Shown here piece by piece: positions 9,152-17,405 of a DNA stretch of 64,000 bases. Positions within the stretch are counted from its first letter, which is position 1, and every line of letters starts with the position of its first letter. The position numbers were made by a program, and so were the translations under genes. The notes below the pieces were generated by a model. That model made no database searches. It was given only the letters and a program-made list of their open reading frames with translations, and was not told the origin of the DNA. Source of the stretch: Thiohalocapsa sp. PB-PSB1 (GTDB taxonomy: Bacteria; Pseudomonadota; Gammaproteobacteria; Chromatiales; Chromatiaceae); the NCBI GenBank assembly GCA_016745215.1, contig CP050890.1, positions 4,898,001-4,962,000 on the forward strand, read 5' to 3'.

Positions 9152-9167
9152 TGCACCCGGCAAGAGA

Positions 9168-9186
9168 CGCCGAGCTTTGCTCGGCG
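9168..9186 (-). other. Perfect 8-bp hairpin upstream of intron 5' end
   Basis: CGCCGAGC-TTT-GCTCGGCG is a perfect inverted repeat with a 3-nt loop, placed 11 nt before the intron start at 9156 on the minus strand. Group IIC introns typically insert just after such terminator-like stems. Confidence 0.6.
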
Positions 9187-9241
9187 CGATTACGACAACG
9201 ACAAACAGCAGAAATGGTAGCGGGACATCCGCGCCGCTTCA
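9186..9241. repeat. PAL3 element, right half (split copy)
   Basis: GCGATTACGACAACGACAAA-CAGCAG through GCGGGACATCCGCGCCGC matches the right half of the 35718-35872 element. Confidence 0.6.
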
Positions 9242-10002
9242 GTAGTTGGTTGCCCTGTATCTGATTGGCATCTGATTCGATCTATCCGATTCGATTGCGC
9301 TGAAGCTGAATAGCTTCCCAAGCGAGGGCCAGGGTGGGAATGTCCTGAGATCGGCTGGTTTGTCCCCGACCACAACAAGCCATTCTCGATAGGCCTGTTA
9401 ATCTCTTTGGGGAGGTCTCGGTCTACTGTCTAGGGGAGAGAGTAGGTCGTTCAATCTGGACGGTCCTGGCTTGGCCCGACTCACGCAGTTTTATTGCATC
9501 ACCGACTGAACTTTATTGGTTTATATATCAACGCGTTACAACCTCCATCTATCCAGGCGCTGCACATAGACCTGCAGGAGCGAAAAGTGCGTAAAGAAGG
9601 CCAAATTGAACACCCCAGGGAGAGAGTCTGATCCGGAACGGCAGAATCTTTGCCGCCGCACAAAAAGCACGCTTTTCGTGTAAGAAGCAGGTTGCGCGAT
9701 TTCCACTCGCTTAAAAACAGTGCATCGCGAGACCAATCCCCGCTATCATGCGCCGCTGACGTCTTCAAGCCGAGCGAACCGATGGCCCGCTGTTGCCCAA
9801 CACCTGCTTAACAATATCCGAAGCGAACCAATCTATCTGTTATTGTTCTGTTATCCGTCCCGATGGCCATCATTGTACACATGACAGGTCGCGCCCCGAT
9901 GAAGCGGACATTTGATCCAAGTCAACCAAGCGGTCGCGAGATAAGCAACCCAGTTTCACCCAAATCGCCAGTTCCACCCCAATCAATGGAGAGACCCTTA
10001 TA
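9242..10002. other. Long intergenic stretch, no feature recognised
   Basis: About 760 bp with no credible gene. The first 60 bp have loose ATCTGATT/CGATT repetition. The promoter of the downstream DUF5989-moaE pair should lie near the right end, but no clear -35/-10 pair stood out. Confidence 0.5.
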
Positions 10003-10155
10003 ATGCTGGAGTTATTCAAAGATCTCTGGGACTTCATGCGCGAACGCAAGAAGTTCTGGTTGGCACCAATTATTGTCGTTATGGTGCTTCTTGGGACATT
10101 AATCGTGTTGGCCCAAGGCTCTGCGGTCGCACCATTTATTTATACTTTGTTTTAA
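10003..10155 (+). CDS. DUF5989 family small membrane protein
   Basis: A 50-residue protein, MLELFKDLWDFMRERKKFWL then a single hydrophobic helix (APIIVVMVLLGTLIVLAQ) ending SAVAPFIYTLF. This is the compact pattern of DUF5989 proteins, which usually sit beside SxtJ-like membrane proteins and carbamoyltransferases in cell-surface or secondary-metabolite clusters. Here neither partner is present: the neighbour is moaE, starting 23 nt downstream. The ATG is preceded by TGGAGAG about 10 nt upstream. It probably sits in the inner membrane with a short basic cytoplasmic N-terminus. Function unknown. Confidence 0.8.
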   Translation: MLELFKDLWDFMRERKKFWLAPIIVVMVLLGTLIVLAQGSAVAPFIYTLF

Positions 10156-10178
10156 AGGTACTGCGAACAAAGACCGAA

Positions 10179-10655
10179 ATGTCCGATGCCAATATTGAAA
10201 TCCGTATTCAGGACTCTTCCCTCGACCCCGCCATAGAGCAGGACCAACTACGCCTTGGGTGCCCGAGTGCCGGCGCCCTGGTGGCATTCGTCGGTCTAAT
10301 GCGAGACATCAGCGATGATCGCGAAGTCACAGCAATGACTCTGGAACACTATCCAGGTATGACCGAGCGCGCCCTCACCGGCATAGCAGATGAGGCAATG
10401 GCGCGCTGGCATATCGACGGCATTCGCATCGTTCATCGCGTAGGTAGGGTGTTTCCGCAAGATCCGATCGTACTCGTGGCGGTCCTGAGCAAGCATCGCA
10501 TGGAAGCTTTTCGCGCCTGCGAGTTTCTGATCGACTTTCTCAAGACTCATGCGCCGTTTTGGAAAAAGGAACAAACTGCTCAGGGGGATCGCTGGGTGCA
10601 GGCGCGAAATCCTGATTTGCACGCGGCGATACGCTGGGGAGATCGCGATGACTAG
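10179..10655 (+). CDS. moaE: Molybdopterin synthase catalytic subunit
   Basis: A 158-residue MoaE, the large subunit that, with thiocarboxylated MoaD, inserts two sulfurs into cyclic pyranopterin monophosphate to make molybdopterin in the cytoplasm. Conserved blocks: GALVAFVGLMRD (about 32-43), LEHYPGM, HRVGRV, SKHR (104-107) and the catalytic lysine block LKTHAPFWKKE (121-131), then GDRWVQA. No moaD or other moa genes are in the window. It follows the DUF5989 gene by 23 nt. It faces msrQ-msrP convergently, and MsrP needs the cofactor this enzyme helps make. Its TAG stop is formed by the first bases of a PAL1 repeat, so the last codons abut the repeat end exactly. Confidence 0.95.
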   Translation: MSDANIEIRIQDSSLDPAIEQDQLRLGCPSAGALVAFVGLMRDISDDREVTAMTLEHYPGMTERALTGIADEAMARWHIDGIRIVHRVGRVFPQDPIVLVAVLSKHRMEAFRACEFLIDFLKTHAPFWKKEQTAQGDRWVQARNPDLHAAIRWGDRDD

Positions 10656-10815
10656 GCGATTGCCAGAGAGAAACAGACTAACCAGCGCCGGATGCTTGTT
10701 CGCCTTCACGCAGTGGCAATCCGCGCCCTAGTCGCTCTATAGGCGGGTTGCTGCAATGTCTATGCTGGACGAGAAGACGACCCAGGTTGTCTGTTTCTCG
10801 ATAGAAATCGCCCTA
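10653..10815. repeat. PAL1 palindromic repeat, copy 3, between moaE and msrQ
   Basis: TAGGCGATTGCCAGAGAGAA to GAAATCGCCCTA. It exactly fills the space between the two convergent genes: its left TAG is the moaE stop and its right CTA, read on the minus strand, is the msrQ stop. Its palindromic centre could act as a two-way transcription end. Confidence 0.92.
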
Positions 10816-11466
10816 GGCCTGGTATGCTGTTAGTTGCTCTCGAAAGCGTTCCAACAAGCGTTTGAAAGGCAAGCGCACCAATAATAGTAAGCTCAATGTG
10901 ACAGCGTAGATCGCCGGCTCCAGCAGGTCTGCCTTAACCATCCACAGGTAGTGTAATATTGCAAGAATGGCAATCGCATAAATTAGCCGATGCAGCCGTT
11001 TCCAGCGTACTCCCAGCCGGCGCATCCAGCCCTTGGTTGAGGTCAATGCCAAAGGTACTAATGCAAGCAATGCGATAAAACCCACCGTAATGTAAGGCCG
11101 TTTGGCGATATCCTCGATAATCGCGCTCCAGTCGAAGTATTGATCTAACCACAAATAAGCGGAGAAATGCAGTACAGCGTAAAAAAACGCGTAGAGTCCG
11201 AACATGCGTCGCATGCGCACCAACCAGGTCCAACCGGTGAGCTTGCGCAGTGGTGTCACTGCCAATGTGACCAACAGCAGACGCAGCGCCCAGTCTCCTG
11301 TCGAATGAACGACGGCCTGCACCGGATTGGCACCGAGTCTATTGTCTATGGTCTGCACAATCAGCAGAATGAGAGGAAGCAGGCATAGGATAAATAATGA
11401 TGCTTTCACTAGATAGAGTATGCGCTCGAAGGACGGATGAAATAGGTTTCGTGTACTGAAAAACAT
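10813..11466 (-). CDS. msrQ: Heme-binding membrane subunit of periplasmic methionine sulfoxide reductase
   Basis: A 217-residue MsrQ (YedZ), a six-helix inner-membrane b-type cytochrome of the ferric-reductase-like superfamily that passes electrons from the quinone pool or flavin to MsrP. Histidines fit heme ligation: the H in VVHSTGDWALR, in AVLHFSAYLW, and in RLHRLIYAIAILAILHYLW. RRMFGLYAFFYA and W-KRLHRL are family signatures. It starts 11 nt after msrP and is surely co-transcribed. Its stop codon lies in the end of the adjacent PAL1 repeat. Start ATG at 11466; no better alternative seen. Confidence 0.93.
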   Translation of the reverse strand: MFFSTRNLFHPSFERILYLVKASLFILCLLPLILLIVQTIDNRLGANPVQAVVHSTGDWALRLLLVTLAVTPLRKLTGWTWLVRMRRMFGLYAFFYAVLHFSAYLWLDQYFDWSAIIEDIAKRPYITVGFIALLALVPLALTSTKGWMRRLGVRWKRLHRLIYAIAILAILHYLWMVKADLLEPAIYAVTLSLLLLVRLPFKRLLERFREQLTAYQA

Positions 11467-11477
11467 GATCAGAAGGT

Positions 11478-12440
11478 TTAATAAAACTTGGTCAAATCCA
11501 TGCCCGCATACAGTGATGCCACCTGATCAGCATAGCCGTTGAATAGCAGCGTCGGGCGCTTTTTCGCGAACAGACCTTCGCCGATCATGCGATGACGCGC
11601 CTGGCTCCAGCGCGGATGATCGACCTCGGGGTTCACATTGGCATAAAAGCCGTATTCATTTGGTTGCATCAGGTTCCAAGTGGCGGGAGGCTGCTGCTCG
11701 CTGAAGCTGATACGAACGATGGACTTGATACTCTTGAAGCCATATTTCCAGGGCACGACTAAGCGTAATGGTGCACCATTTTGTCCCGGCAATAACTCGC
11801 CATATAACCCGGTACTCAGGATGGTCAGCGGATGCATAGCCTCATCCATGCGCAAACCTTCGACATAGGGCCAATCGAGCACGGCACGCCGTTGCCCCGG
11901 CATCTGGGTTGGATCGTATAGCGTCTCGAAGGCAACATACTTGGCCCGAGACTTGGGCTTGAATCGCTTCAATAAGGCGCCGAGCGGGAAACCGACCCAG
12001 GGCACAACCATGGCCCAGGCTTCGACACAGCGCAGGCGATAGATTCGCTCCTCTTGGGTGAAACCAGACAGTACATCTTCGATTCCGATCTCGCCAGGGG
12101 CGTCGCATTCGCCATCGACAACAATCGTCCATGGTCGAGTCTTAAGCCGGTGGGCATTGCGCGCCGGGTCACTTTTGCCGGTATCCAGTTCGTAGAAATT
12201 ATTGTAGGTGGTGATATCCTCGTAAGAGGTCGGGGCCTCGTCAGTGGAAAATCGACTGTCTTGTAGACTCGAAATCTTCGTCGCGGTGCTCGCCGTTGCG
12301 GAAATCGGCCTCATTCCAACGCCGAGCATGGCACCAACACCGAGCGCCGCGGTCATTTGCAGGAACTCACGCCTGCGTGCGTAGATCGTAGGCGGAGTGA
12401 TCTCGGATGATGGAATGTCAGCGGGACGCTGAATCAGCAT
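11478..12440 (-). CDS. msrP: Molybdopterin catalytic subunit of periplasmic methionine sulfoxide reductase
   Basis: A 320-residue MsrP (YedY). The N-terminus carries a twin-arginine signal, RRREFLQ at 22-28 followed by a hydrophobic stretch, so the folded Mo-containing protein goes to the periplasm through Tat. The oxidoreductase molybdopterin-binding domain follows, with the likely Mo-ligating cysteine in YRLRCVEAW (about C138) and family blocks RPWTIVVDG, GQNGAPLRLVVPWKYGFKS and NEYGFYANVNP. It repairs oxidised methionine in envelope proteins with MsrQ, which follows immediately. About 190 bp upstream is intergenic and holds the msrPQ promoter region. Confidence 0.95.
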   Translation of the reverse strand: MLIQRPADIPSSEITPPTIYARRREFLQMTAALGVGAMLGVGMRPISATASTATKISSLQDSRFSTDEAPTSYEDITTYNNFYELDTGKSDPARNAHRLKTRPWTIVVDGECDAPGEIGIEDVLSGFTQEERIYRLRCVEAWAMVVPWVGFPLGALLKRFKPKSRAKYVAFETLYDPTQMPGQRRAVLDWPYVEGLRMDEAMHPLTILSTGLYGELLPGQNGAPLRLVVPWKYGFKSIKSIVRISFSEQQPPATWNLMQPNEYGFYANVNPEVDHPRWSQARHRMIGEGLFAKKRPTLLFNGYADQVASLYAGMDLTKFY

Positions 12441-12608
12441 GAGTATGTCCTCGGTACAACCGGGTGGATCCCCAATTTGTAGTCTAGGACCGATGTAGTA
12501 TCGGTTTTGTTTCCACCAAACCGTCCGGTCATCTCTTGTTTCGTTGTATTCGCATCGCTACTTTAAGCCTATATACTCCGTTGTCTTCCGGGTTTCGACT
12601 AGCGTACC

Positions 12609-12625
12609 GCCTTGATGATCAAGGC
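12609..12625. other. Short palindrome downstream of glycosyltransferase operon
   Basis: GCCTTGATGATCAAGGC is a 7-bp stem with a 3-nt loop, just past the glycosyltransferase stop at 12632. It lacks a T-tract, so terminator activity is uncertain. The arms resemble the ends of the inverted-repeat element at 29358-29489. Confidence 0.4.
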
Positions 12626-12631
12626 ATTCTC

Positions 12632-13855
12632 TCATATTGTGCGCGGCTTTGACCGAGACACTCGGGCCAATTCGCCATAAAGATCCCTCAGCAGAGAGAC
12701 GGAGCGATCAAGGCTGTAGCTGCTAATCAGCCGATCACGCCCGGCGCGCCCCAAGGCTCGCGCCCAGGCAGGATGATCGATCAGTTGTTGCAGGTGCAAT
12801 GTCAATGTGTCGATATCCCCCGGCGCATAAAGCAGTCCCTGCTGACCATCCTCTACGACCTCGGGAATCGCGCCGACGCAGGTCACCACCACCGGCAATC
12901 CAAGCGCCATGGCTTCCAGCATCGACATCGGTAATCCCTCGTTATAGGACGGCAGGCAAAAACAGTCGGCATTCCGCAAACGCCTCTCCTTATCTGCCCC
13001 CATGACTGGCCCTGGTACCTCGACCCGATCCGAGATACCGAGCCGATCAGCCAGTTCGAGCAGCATTTTGCGTTGGCCAGACTCCGTCTCGATACCGAAC
13101 AGCGCCAGCTGGACGGGACGCTCTGTGGAACACTGGCGGGTCAGGCGTGCAACTGCGCGTATCAAGTCCGACAGTCCCTTACCTGTTTCGTAACTCGCTA
13201 GGCAAAGAATGCTAAACGGTTTGTGTGACGAAGGCTCCGGATCGCATTGATTCAATCGTTGCGCTGGAAATTCGCTGACAACCTGCGCCGGAGCTTCCGC
13301 AGGGGCCTGTATCGGAGTTTGCACCAGCACTCCGTTCGGTACTACGATGACCTTGGACGGATCGGTCCAGGCGTCAAGCAGTTGTTTCCAGCCATCACCG
13401 AGCACGACGATGCGTGCGCACAGACCGAACACCACGCGCGCAAGCCATGCTGGAACTACCGGCAGACTGTTTAGAAACCTGCCGAATTGTCCACCGTGAA
13501 TATGCAATACCACCGGAAGACACAGCAATCGGGCAAGCACCACATCAACGGCATTGCGCCAGAATGACAGCCAGGAGCAGGTATGGATATGGACCACCTG
13601 AGGTCGCCAACGGATGCACTGCAACGCCAGCTGCAAGACCAGCTTCAGCTGCGCCGACAGTCCCTGCCAGATAGAACGTCCAACTCTGGTGGTCTTGATA
13701 TTATTTAGCACGCGCAGGTCGATCGCGGGTTCGACAGCGGAATCGGCAAAGGCGGCGACCAGGTTGGCCAGCACCGTCGCAATACCGCCTACCGGAGGCG
13801 GCAACGGCCCAATCATCAATACCCGCACGCACACCGCGGAATTGCTCTTTGCCAT
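12632..13855 (-). CDS. Glycosyltransferase family 4 protein
   Basis: About 407 residues with a GT-B fold glycosyltransferase pattern. The N-terminal half starts VLMIGPLPPPVGGIATVLANL, the usual glycine-rich acceptor-side motif. The C-terminal half has the group 1 donor-binding signature: CFCLPSYNEGLPMSMLEAMALGLPVVVTCVGAIPEVV with the E-x7-E pair, then G..GLLYAPGD. It likely transfers a sugar from an NDP-sugar to a lipid-linked or surface glycan at the inner membrane. It is the last gene of ygfX-galE-GT-GT. The chosen ATG at 13855 (31 nt after the previous stop) has a GGA-type ribosome site; a TTG at 13885 is an alternative. Acceptor cannot be told from sequence. Confidence 0.87.
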   Translation of the reverse strand: MAKSNSAVCVRVLMIGPLPPPVGGIATVLANLVAAFADSAVEPAIDLRVLNNIKTTRVGRSIWQGLSAQLKLVLQLALQCIRWRPQVVHIHTCSWLSFWRNAVDVVLARLLCLPVVLHIHGGQFGRFLNSLPVVPAWLARVVFGLCARIVVLGDGWKQLLDAWTDPSKVIVVPNGVLVQTPIQAPAEAPAQVVSEFPAQRLNQCDPEPSSHKPFSILCLASYETGKGLSDLIRAVARLTRQCSTERPVQLALFGIETESGQRKMLLELADRLGISDRVEVPGPVMGADKERRLRNADCFCLPSYNEGLPMSMLEAMALGLPVVVTCVGAIPEVVEDGQQGLLYAPGDIDTLTLHLQQLIDHPAWARALGRAGRDRLISSYSLDRSVSLLRDLYGELARVSRSKPRTI

Positions 13856-13885
13856 ATCAAATCCGAAATGATGAAATCCGAGCAA

Positions 13886-15067
13886 TCAGCGAATGAGAGA
13901 ATGTGATGCGTTGGTGCCAGGCACTGAATTTCGATAAAAAGCCGCATAACGAACCAACATTGCTTCCAGCGAGAAGATCTGCCGGGCGCGGCGGCGCGCT
14001 GCCCTCCCCATATGTAGGCGCTCCTCATCATTCGCCAGCAGCCGGCCGATGGCATCGGCCAAGGCATTGATGTCGCCATCTGCGCAGAGCAGACCAGTGC
14101 GGTCGTGCTCGATTAATTCTGGATTGCCGCCGACGGCATGAGCAACCACCGCAAGCCCGCTGGCCATCGCCTCAAGGATGGCGTTACTCATGCCTTCCAG
14201 ATGACTGGGTAACACGAACAGATCCGCCGCGGCTAAAAACTGGTGCACATCATCATTGCTGCCGGGCATTTGCACCCAATCATCGAGCCCAAGGTCGGCC
14301 AATCGCCGTTGCAGGACCGCTCGTTCGGGACCATCGCCTAGCCAAACGAAGCGCAGTCTGCGATCGCTTGCCGCAAGCACAAGCTCAGCTGCACGCAGCA
14401 GCTGTGCATGACCTTTCACTGGTGCAAAATTGGCCACGGTCAGGATCACCAACTCGTCTGTTTCAAAGCCCAGCCGGCGGCGTAACTCGGCCCGATCGGA
14501 CACCGGCATATAACGCGCGCAATCCACACCGTTGTAGAGCACGTCGAAGCGAGCTTTGGGAATCTTACACACGCCGGCAAAACGTTCAGCGGCATCCCGG
14601 CAGACCGCAAATAATCTGTCCGTGGCAAACGACAACAGCCACGACGCAAATCTGCGTCGATTTGGGAACCAACAGCCATCGGCAAACCCGTGGAAGCTCC
14701 AAATCAGCGTGCCGATACCGCCGGCCAGCCGATGCGCCAGCACGGTATCCGGCCAGGTATTCCAGTTTCGGCAATGAATTAGATCCGGTTGTCGCTCGCG
14801 TATCACCTGCGCAAGGCGCATTGGTAATCGCATGTCACGACGCCCGCGGCCTAAGACATCAATAGGAATACCGGAAGCGACTCGCGCGGCCAGTTCACCG
14901 CGCCGATCAAGGCAACAGATGGCTTGCTCGAAATCCGCCGCGGGCAGTCCATTTAAAAGGTTGATGACGCCGTTCTCGAGTCCGCCCCGAGACAACCCAT
15001 GGACGACTTGCAGGATACGCAGCGGTCGATCGTCGACGCGGGTTTGCCGCCAACCGCAGTGGCTCAT
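13886..15067 (-). CDS. Glycosyltransferase family 4 protein
   Basis: About 393 residues, GT-B fold. It opens RILQVVHGLSRGGLENGVINLL, typical of GT4 enzymes, and the donor domain has GDGPERAVLQRRLADLGLDDWVQMPG and LFVLPSHLEGMSNAILEAMASGLAVVAHAVGGNPELI with the E-x7-E motif. It resembles colanic-acid/exopolysaccharide-type transferases. The ATG at 15067 overlaps the galE TGA as ATGA, which decides the start over an upstream candidate ten codons earlier and implies translational coupling. Together with galE and the next transferase it suggests a galactose-containing surface glycan. Acceptor unknown. Confidence 0.87.
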   Translation of the reverse strand: MSHCGWRQTRVDDRPLRILQVVHGLSRGGLENGVINLLNGLPAADFEQAICCLDRRGELAARVASGIPIDVLGRGRRDMRLPMRLAQVIRERQPDLIHCRNWNTWPDTVLAHRLAGGIGTLIWSFHGFADGCWFPNRRRFASWLLSFATDRLFAVCRDAAERFAGVCKIPKARFDVLYNGVDCARYMPVSDRAELRRRLGFETDELVILTVANFAPVKGHAQLLRAAELVLAASDRRLRFVWLGDGPERAVLQRRLADLGLDDWVQMPGSNDDVHQFLAAADLFVLPSHLEGMSNAILEAMASGLAVVAHAVGGNPELIEHDRTGLLCADGDINALADAIGRLLANDEERLHMGRAARRRARQIFSLEAMLVRYAAFYRNSVPGTNASHSLIR

Positions 15068-16074
15068 GTGTAACCGTCGGGGTTGCAGGTCTGCCAACGC
15101 CAGCTGTCACGCACCATATCCTCAATATCGAATCGGGCGCGCCAGCCGAGTTCAGCATGGGCTAGACCTGGATCTGCATAGCACAGACCGATATCACCAG
15201 AGCGACGAGCAACGACACGGTATGGCACCGATCGCTCACAGGTTCGTTCAAAGGCGTGAATTAATTCCAGCACGCTGTAGCCGCGGCCGGTACCGAGGTT
15301 ATAGGTAACTAGACCCGGATTCGCCATCAGCCGCTCCAACGCCGCCAGATGACCCTGCGCCAGATCGACAACATGGATGTAGTCGCGCACACCAGTACCA
15401 TCCGGCGTGTCATAGTCATCACCAAATACGAGGAGTTCCGGCTGCTTGCCGATGGCCACCTGGGTGATAAAAGGCATGAGATTGTTTGGAACACCATTAG
15501 GATCTTCGCCGATACGCCCGCTGCTGTGCGCGCCAGCCGGGTTGAAATAACGCAACAACGCAATATTCCAACCATCGTCCGCACGCTGCAGATCGCGCAG
15601 CATTTCCTCCACGAACAGCTTGGTGCGGCCATATGGATTAGTTGCCGACAGTGGGAAATCCTCGCGGATCGGCAACGCGGCCGGATCGCCATATACGGTC
15701 GCCGATGAGCTAAACACGAGGGTCCGCAGACCGGCGGCAAGCATCACACGACACAGCGTCAAGCTGCCGATGAAGTTATTATGGTAATAATCCAGCGGCA
15801 CCTGAACGGATTCGCCCACGGCCTTGAGTCCAGCAAAGTGGATCACGGCATCGAAGGCGTACTCGCGGAACAGGGCAGCGAGGGCAGCAGCATCGCGTAA
15901 GTCGGCGTGAACAAAGGCCAACGGTCGACCGCTGATCTGACGTACCCGCTGTAAAGCCATTTCTTTACTGTTGCAAAGATTATCGATGACGACAACCTCA
16001 TGCCCCGCCGCGAGCAACTCGACGCAGGTATGACTGCCAATATAGCCAGCGCCACCGGTCACCAAGACTTTCAT
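15064..16074 (-). CDS. galE: UDP-glucose 4-epimerase
   Basis: A 336-residue extended short-chain dehydrogenase that interconverts UDP-glucose and UDP-galactose with bound NAD. The Rossmann motif is VTGGAGYIGSHTCVELL at the N-terminus. The catalytic Ser and Y-x3-K are seen in SSSATVYGDP and NPYGRTKLFVE. GALE-type blocks RYFNPAGAH, NLMPFITQVAIGK and GTGVRDYIHVVDLA follow. It overlaps ygfX upstream and the glycosyltransferase downstream, each by ATGA, so all are on one transcript. It probably supplies UDP-galactose to the two transferases. Confidence 0.95.
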   Translation of the reverse strand: MKVLVTGGAGYIGSHTCVELLAAGHEVVVIDNLCNSKEMALQRVRQISGRPLAFVHADLRDAAALAALFREYAFDAVIHFAGLKAVGESVQVPLDYYHNNFIGSLTLCRVMLAAGLRTLVFSSSATVYGDPAALPIREDFPLSATNPYGRTKLFVEEMLRDLQRADDGWNIALLRYFNPAGAHSSGRIGEDPNGVPNNLMPFITQVAIGKQPELLVFGDDYDTPDGTGVRDYIHVVDLAQGHLAALERLMANPGLVTYNLGTGRGYSVLELIHAFERTCERSVPYRVVARRSGDIGLCYADPGLAHAELGWRARFDIEDMVRDSWRWQTCNPDGYT

Positions 16075-16547
16075 ATTGAAATTGATTTACTGCTGCTGTT
16101 CAAATCGGTGATTGTACTCGATAGCCGGAGTCGCGCGCGCAACCGTCGAAGTCGATCTGGACCGATATTATCGGCCGTGAGCAACATCGAGTGTGATGAA
16201 AACAGACCCGAGCGCAGATTCAGAATGACCAAGCCAACGCCGATGTAAGTCGATGCATCCAGCCGGGCATTGAGGATTCTGCCAGTTGCGGTGGTCAAGC
16301 GCCAGCCTGAATCAGTCCAAGTCGCCTCGACGATCGACCAGGGTGCACGATATAGGATCGACACCCAAAGAGCATAGCCGAAGCTGGTCAGAATCAACGC
16401 GACGACCGCCAACTTGATTATCCAATGCAGCGGCAATGGCAGCAGCACGAGCAACGCTGAAACATGCACAAGAATAGCGAAGATCAGTAGCCCCCTGGAT
16501 GCAACTGGGCGTAGTGTCAGCGGAGGCTGATGGTGATGATGGTTCAT
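16071..16547 (-). CDS. YgfX-like inner-membrane protein
   Basis: A 158-residue protein with two N-terminal hydrophobic helices (about 19-56) followed by a soluble part, W....GWRLTTATGRILNARLDASTYIGVGLVILNLRSG, ending in a basic helix (DRLRRLRARLRLS). This topology and the pattern L-P-x(n)-W are those of YgfX/CptA-type proteins (PF07254), which in other gammaproteobacteria sit beside sdhE and have been studied as possible toxins or flavinylation partners. Here it is the first gene of the galE-glycosyltransferase operon and overlaps galE by ATGA, an unusual place for the family. A His-rich start (NHHHHQ) is notable. Family assignment is by pattern only. Confidence 0.6.
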   Translation of the reverse strand: MNHHHHQPPLTLRPVASRGLLIFAILVHVSALLVLLPLPLHWIIKLAVVALILTSFGYALWVSILYRAPWSIVEATWTDSGWRLTTATGRILNARLDASTYIGVGLVILNLRSGLFSSHSMLLTADNIGPDRLRRLRARLRLSSTITDLNSSSKSISI

Positions 16548-16680
16548 CGAATTGACGCCAATTTCGGCCTTTTTTACAACATATCATGGCGCTTCGGTGT
16601 GCCCCTGCTGCTGGTTGCTGTTCTCACCACCAGGCGCCTGGGCATCGACCCAGCTCGCGCTCGGGGGATCAGGACAGCGC

Positions 16681-16765
16681 TTAGCGATGCCGAAGAGAAA
16701 CATACTAACTGGCGCCGGACGAGAAGATGAAGCCAGGTGGTCTGTTTCTCTACAACAATCGCCTT
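16681..16765. repeat. PAL1 repeat, internally deleted copy 4
   Basis: About 85 bp. Both termini are present (TTAGCGATGCCGAAGAGAAA and TCTGTTTCTCTACAACAATC), but the central palindrome is lost; the join is at GGCGCCGGA/CGAGAAGATGAAGCC. Confidence 0.8.
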
Positions 16766-17028
16766 GATCCAACGCTTCGCCGATAGATGCCGCGAGCCCA
16801 GGGTTGCTGCCGACATCGGCCTACGAACTCGCGTCTTAACATCGTCATTGGGGTATTATCTCCTGCGAATCATTTGCTGGTTGAGCCGACAAGTCACTAG
16901 AATGGTGACCAGAATACCGAGGCAGTCCGGAGGATGACGCTCTATTTCTCGACGCTCCGGGTGTATTGACGGTATTTGCATGTGGTTGGAAAGGAGCATC
17001 CATTGCCCATCCAAATCCAGCGCAGCGA

Positions 17029-17187
17029 AGGCGATTGCCGGAGAGAAATATCTCAACTGGCGCCGGATTCTGTTCGCCTTCGCGAAGCGGCGACCTGCCC
17101 ACAGTCGCTCCATGGGCGGGTTGCTGCAACGTCGATGCCGGATGAGAAGACAAGCCAGGTGGCATGTTGCTCGACAGAAATCGCCTA
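17029..17187. repeat. PAL1 palindromic repeat, copy 5
   Basis: Full-length copy starting AGGCGATTGCCGGAGAGAAA and ending CGACAGAAATCGCCTAA, about 220 bp upstream of the sensor kinase gene. Its palindromic core could insulate the kinase promoter from upstream transcription. Confidence 0.92.
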
Positions 17188-17405
17188 AGATCGTGATGCT
17201 GTTTACGATCGTTGTCGCCATCTTTTTGGTAAGTCGGTATGCCTAAGAGTGACGACAACGAGGTGTCTCACTCTTTCCGCCGCGCGGCACTGGATCACAT
17301 GACCCCGAGCTTAGATCAATTCCAAACCTATTTTCCATACTACAGCGTCCACAAGCCTCGCATGCACAATGCGTCGAACCTGCGATTGGAGACCGACGCC
17401 CGCTC

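Larger units (their letters stand above)
7916..9156 (-). mobile_element. Group II intron relic without reverse transcriptase
   Basis: On the minus strand the unit starts GTGCAGGTCCCGGTCGGGTA (9156), resembling the GUGCG start and early domain I of bacterial group II introns. Further in it has the GAGAACTCGGGAAGC and GTGAAACCATGAAACC stretches common in these introns, and it ends with a domain V-like hairpin (7945-7980: GGAACCGGATGCGG, GAAA-type loop, ACCGCAAGTCCGG) and a GC-rich domain VI-like tail. No reverse transcriptase frame remains; the domain IV position is filled by a four-helix-bundle cassette (7998-8599). The domain V triad appears altered (AAC for AGC), so it is probably inactive. 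A perfect 8-bp hairpin lies just upstream of the 5' end, as at group IIC insertion sites. Confidence 0.6.
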
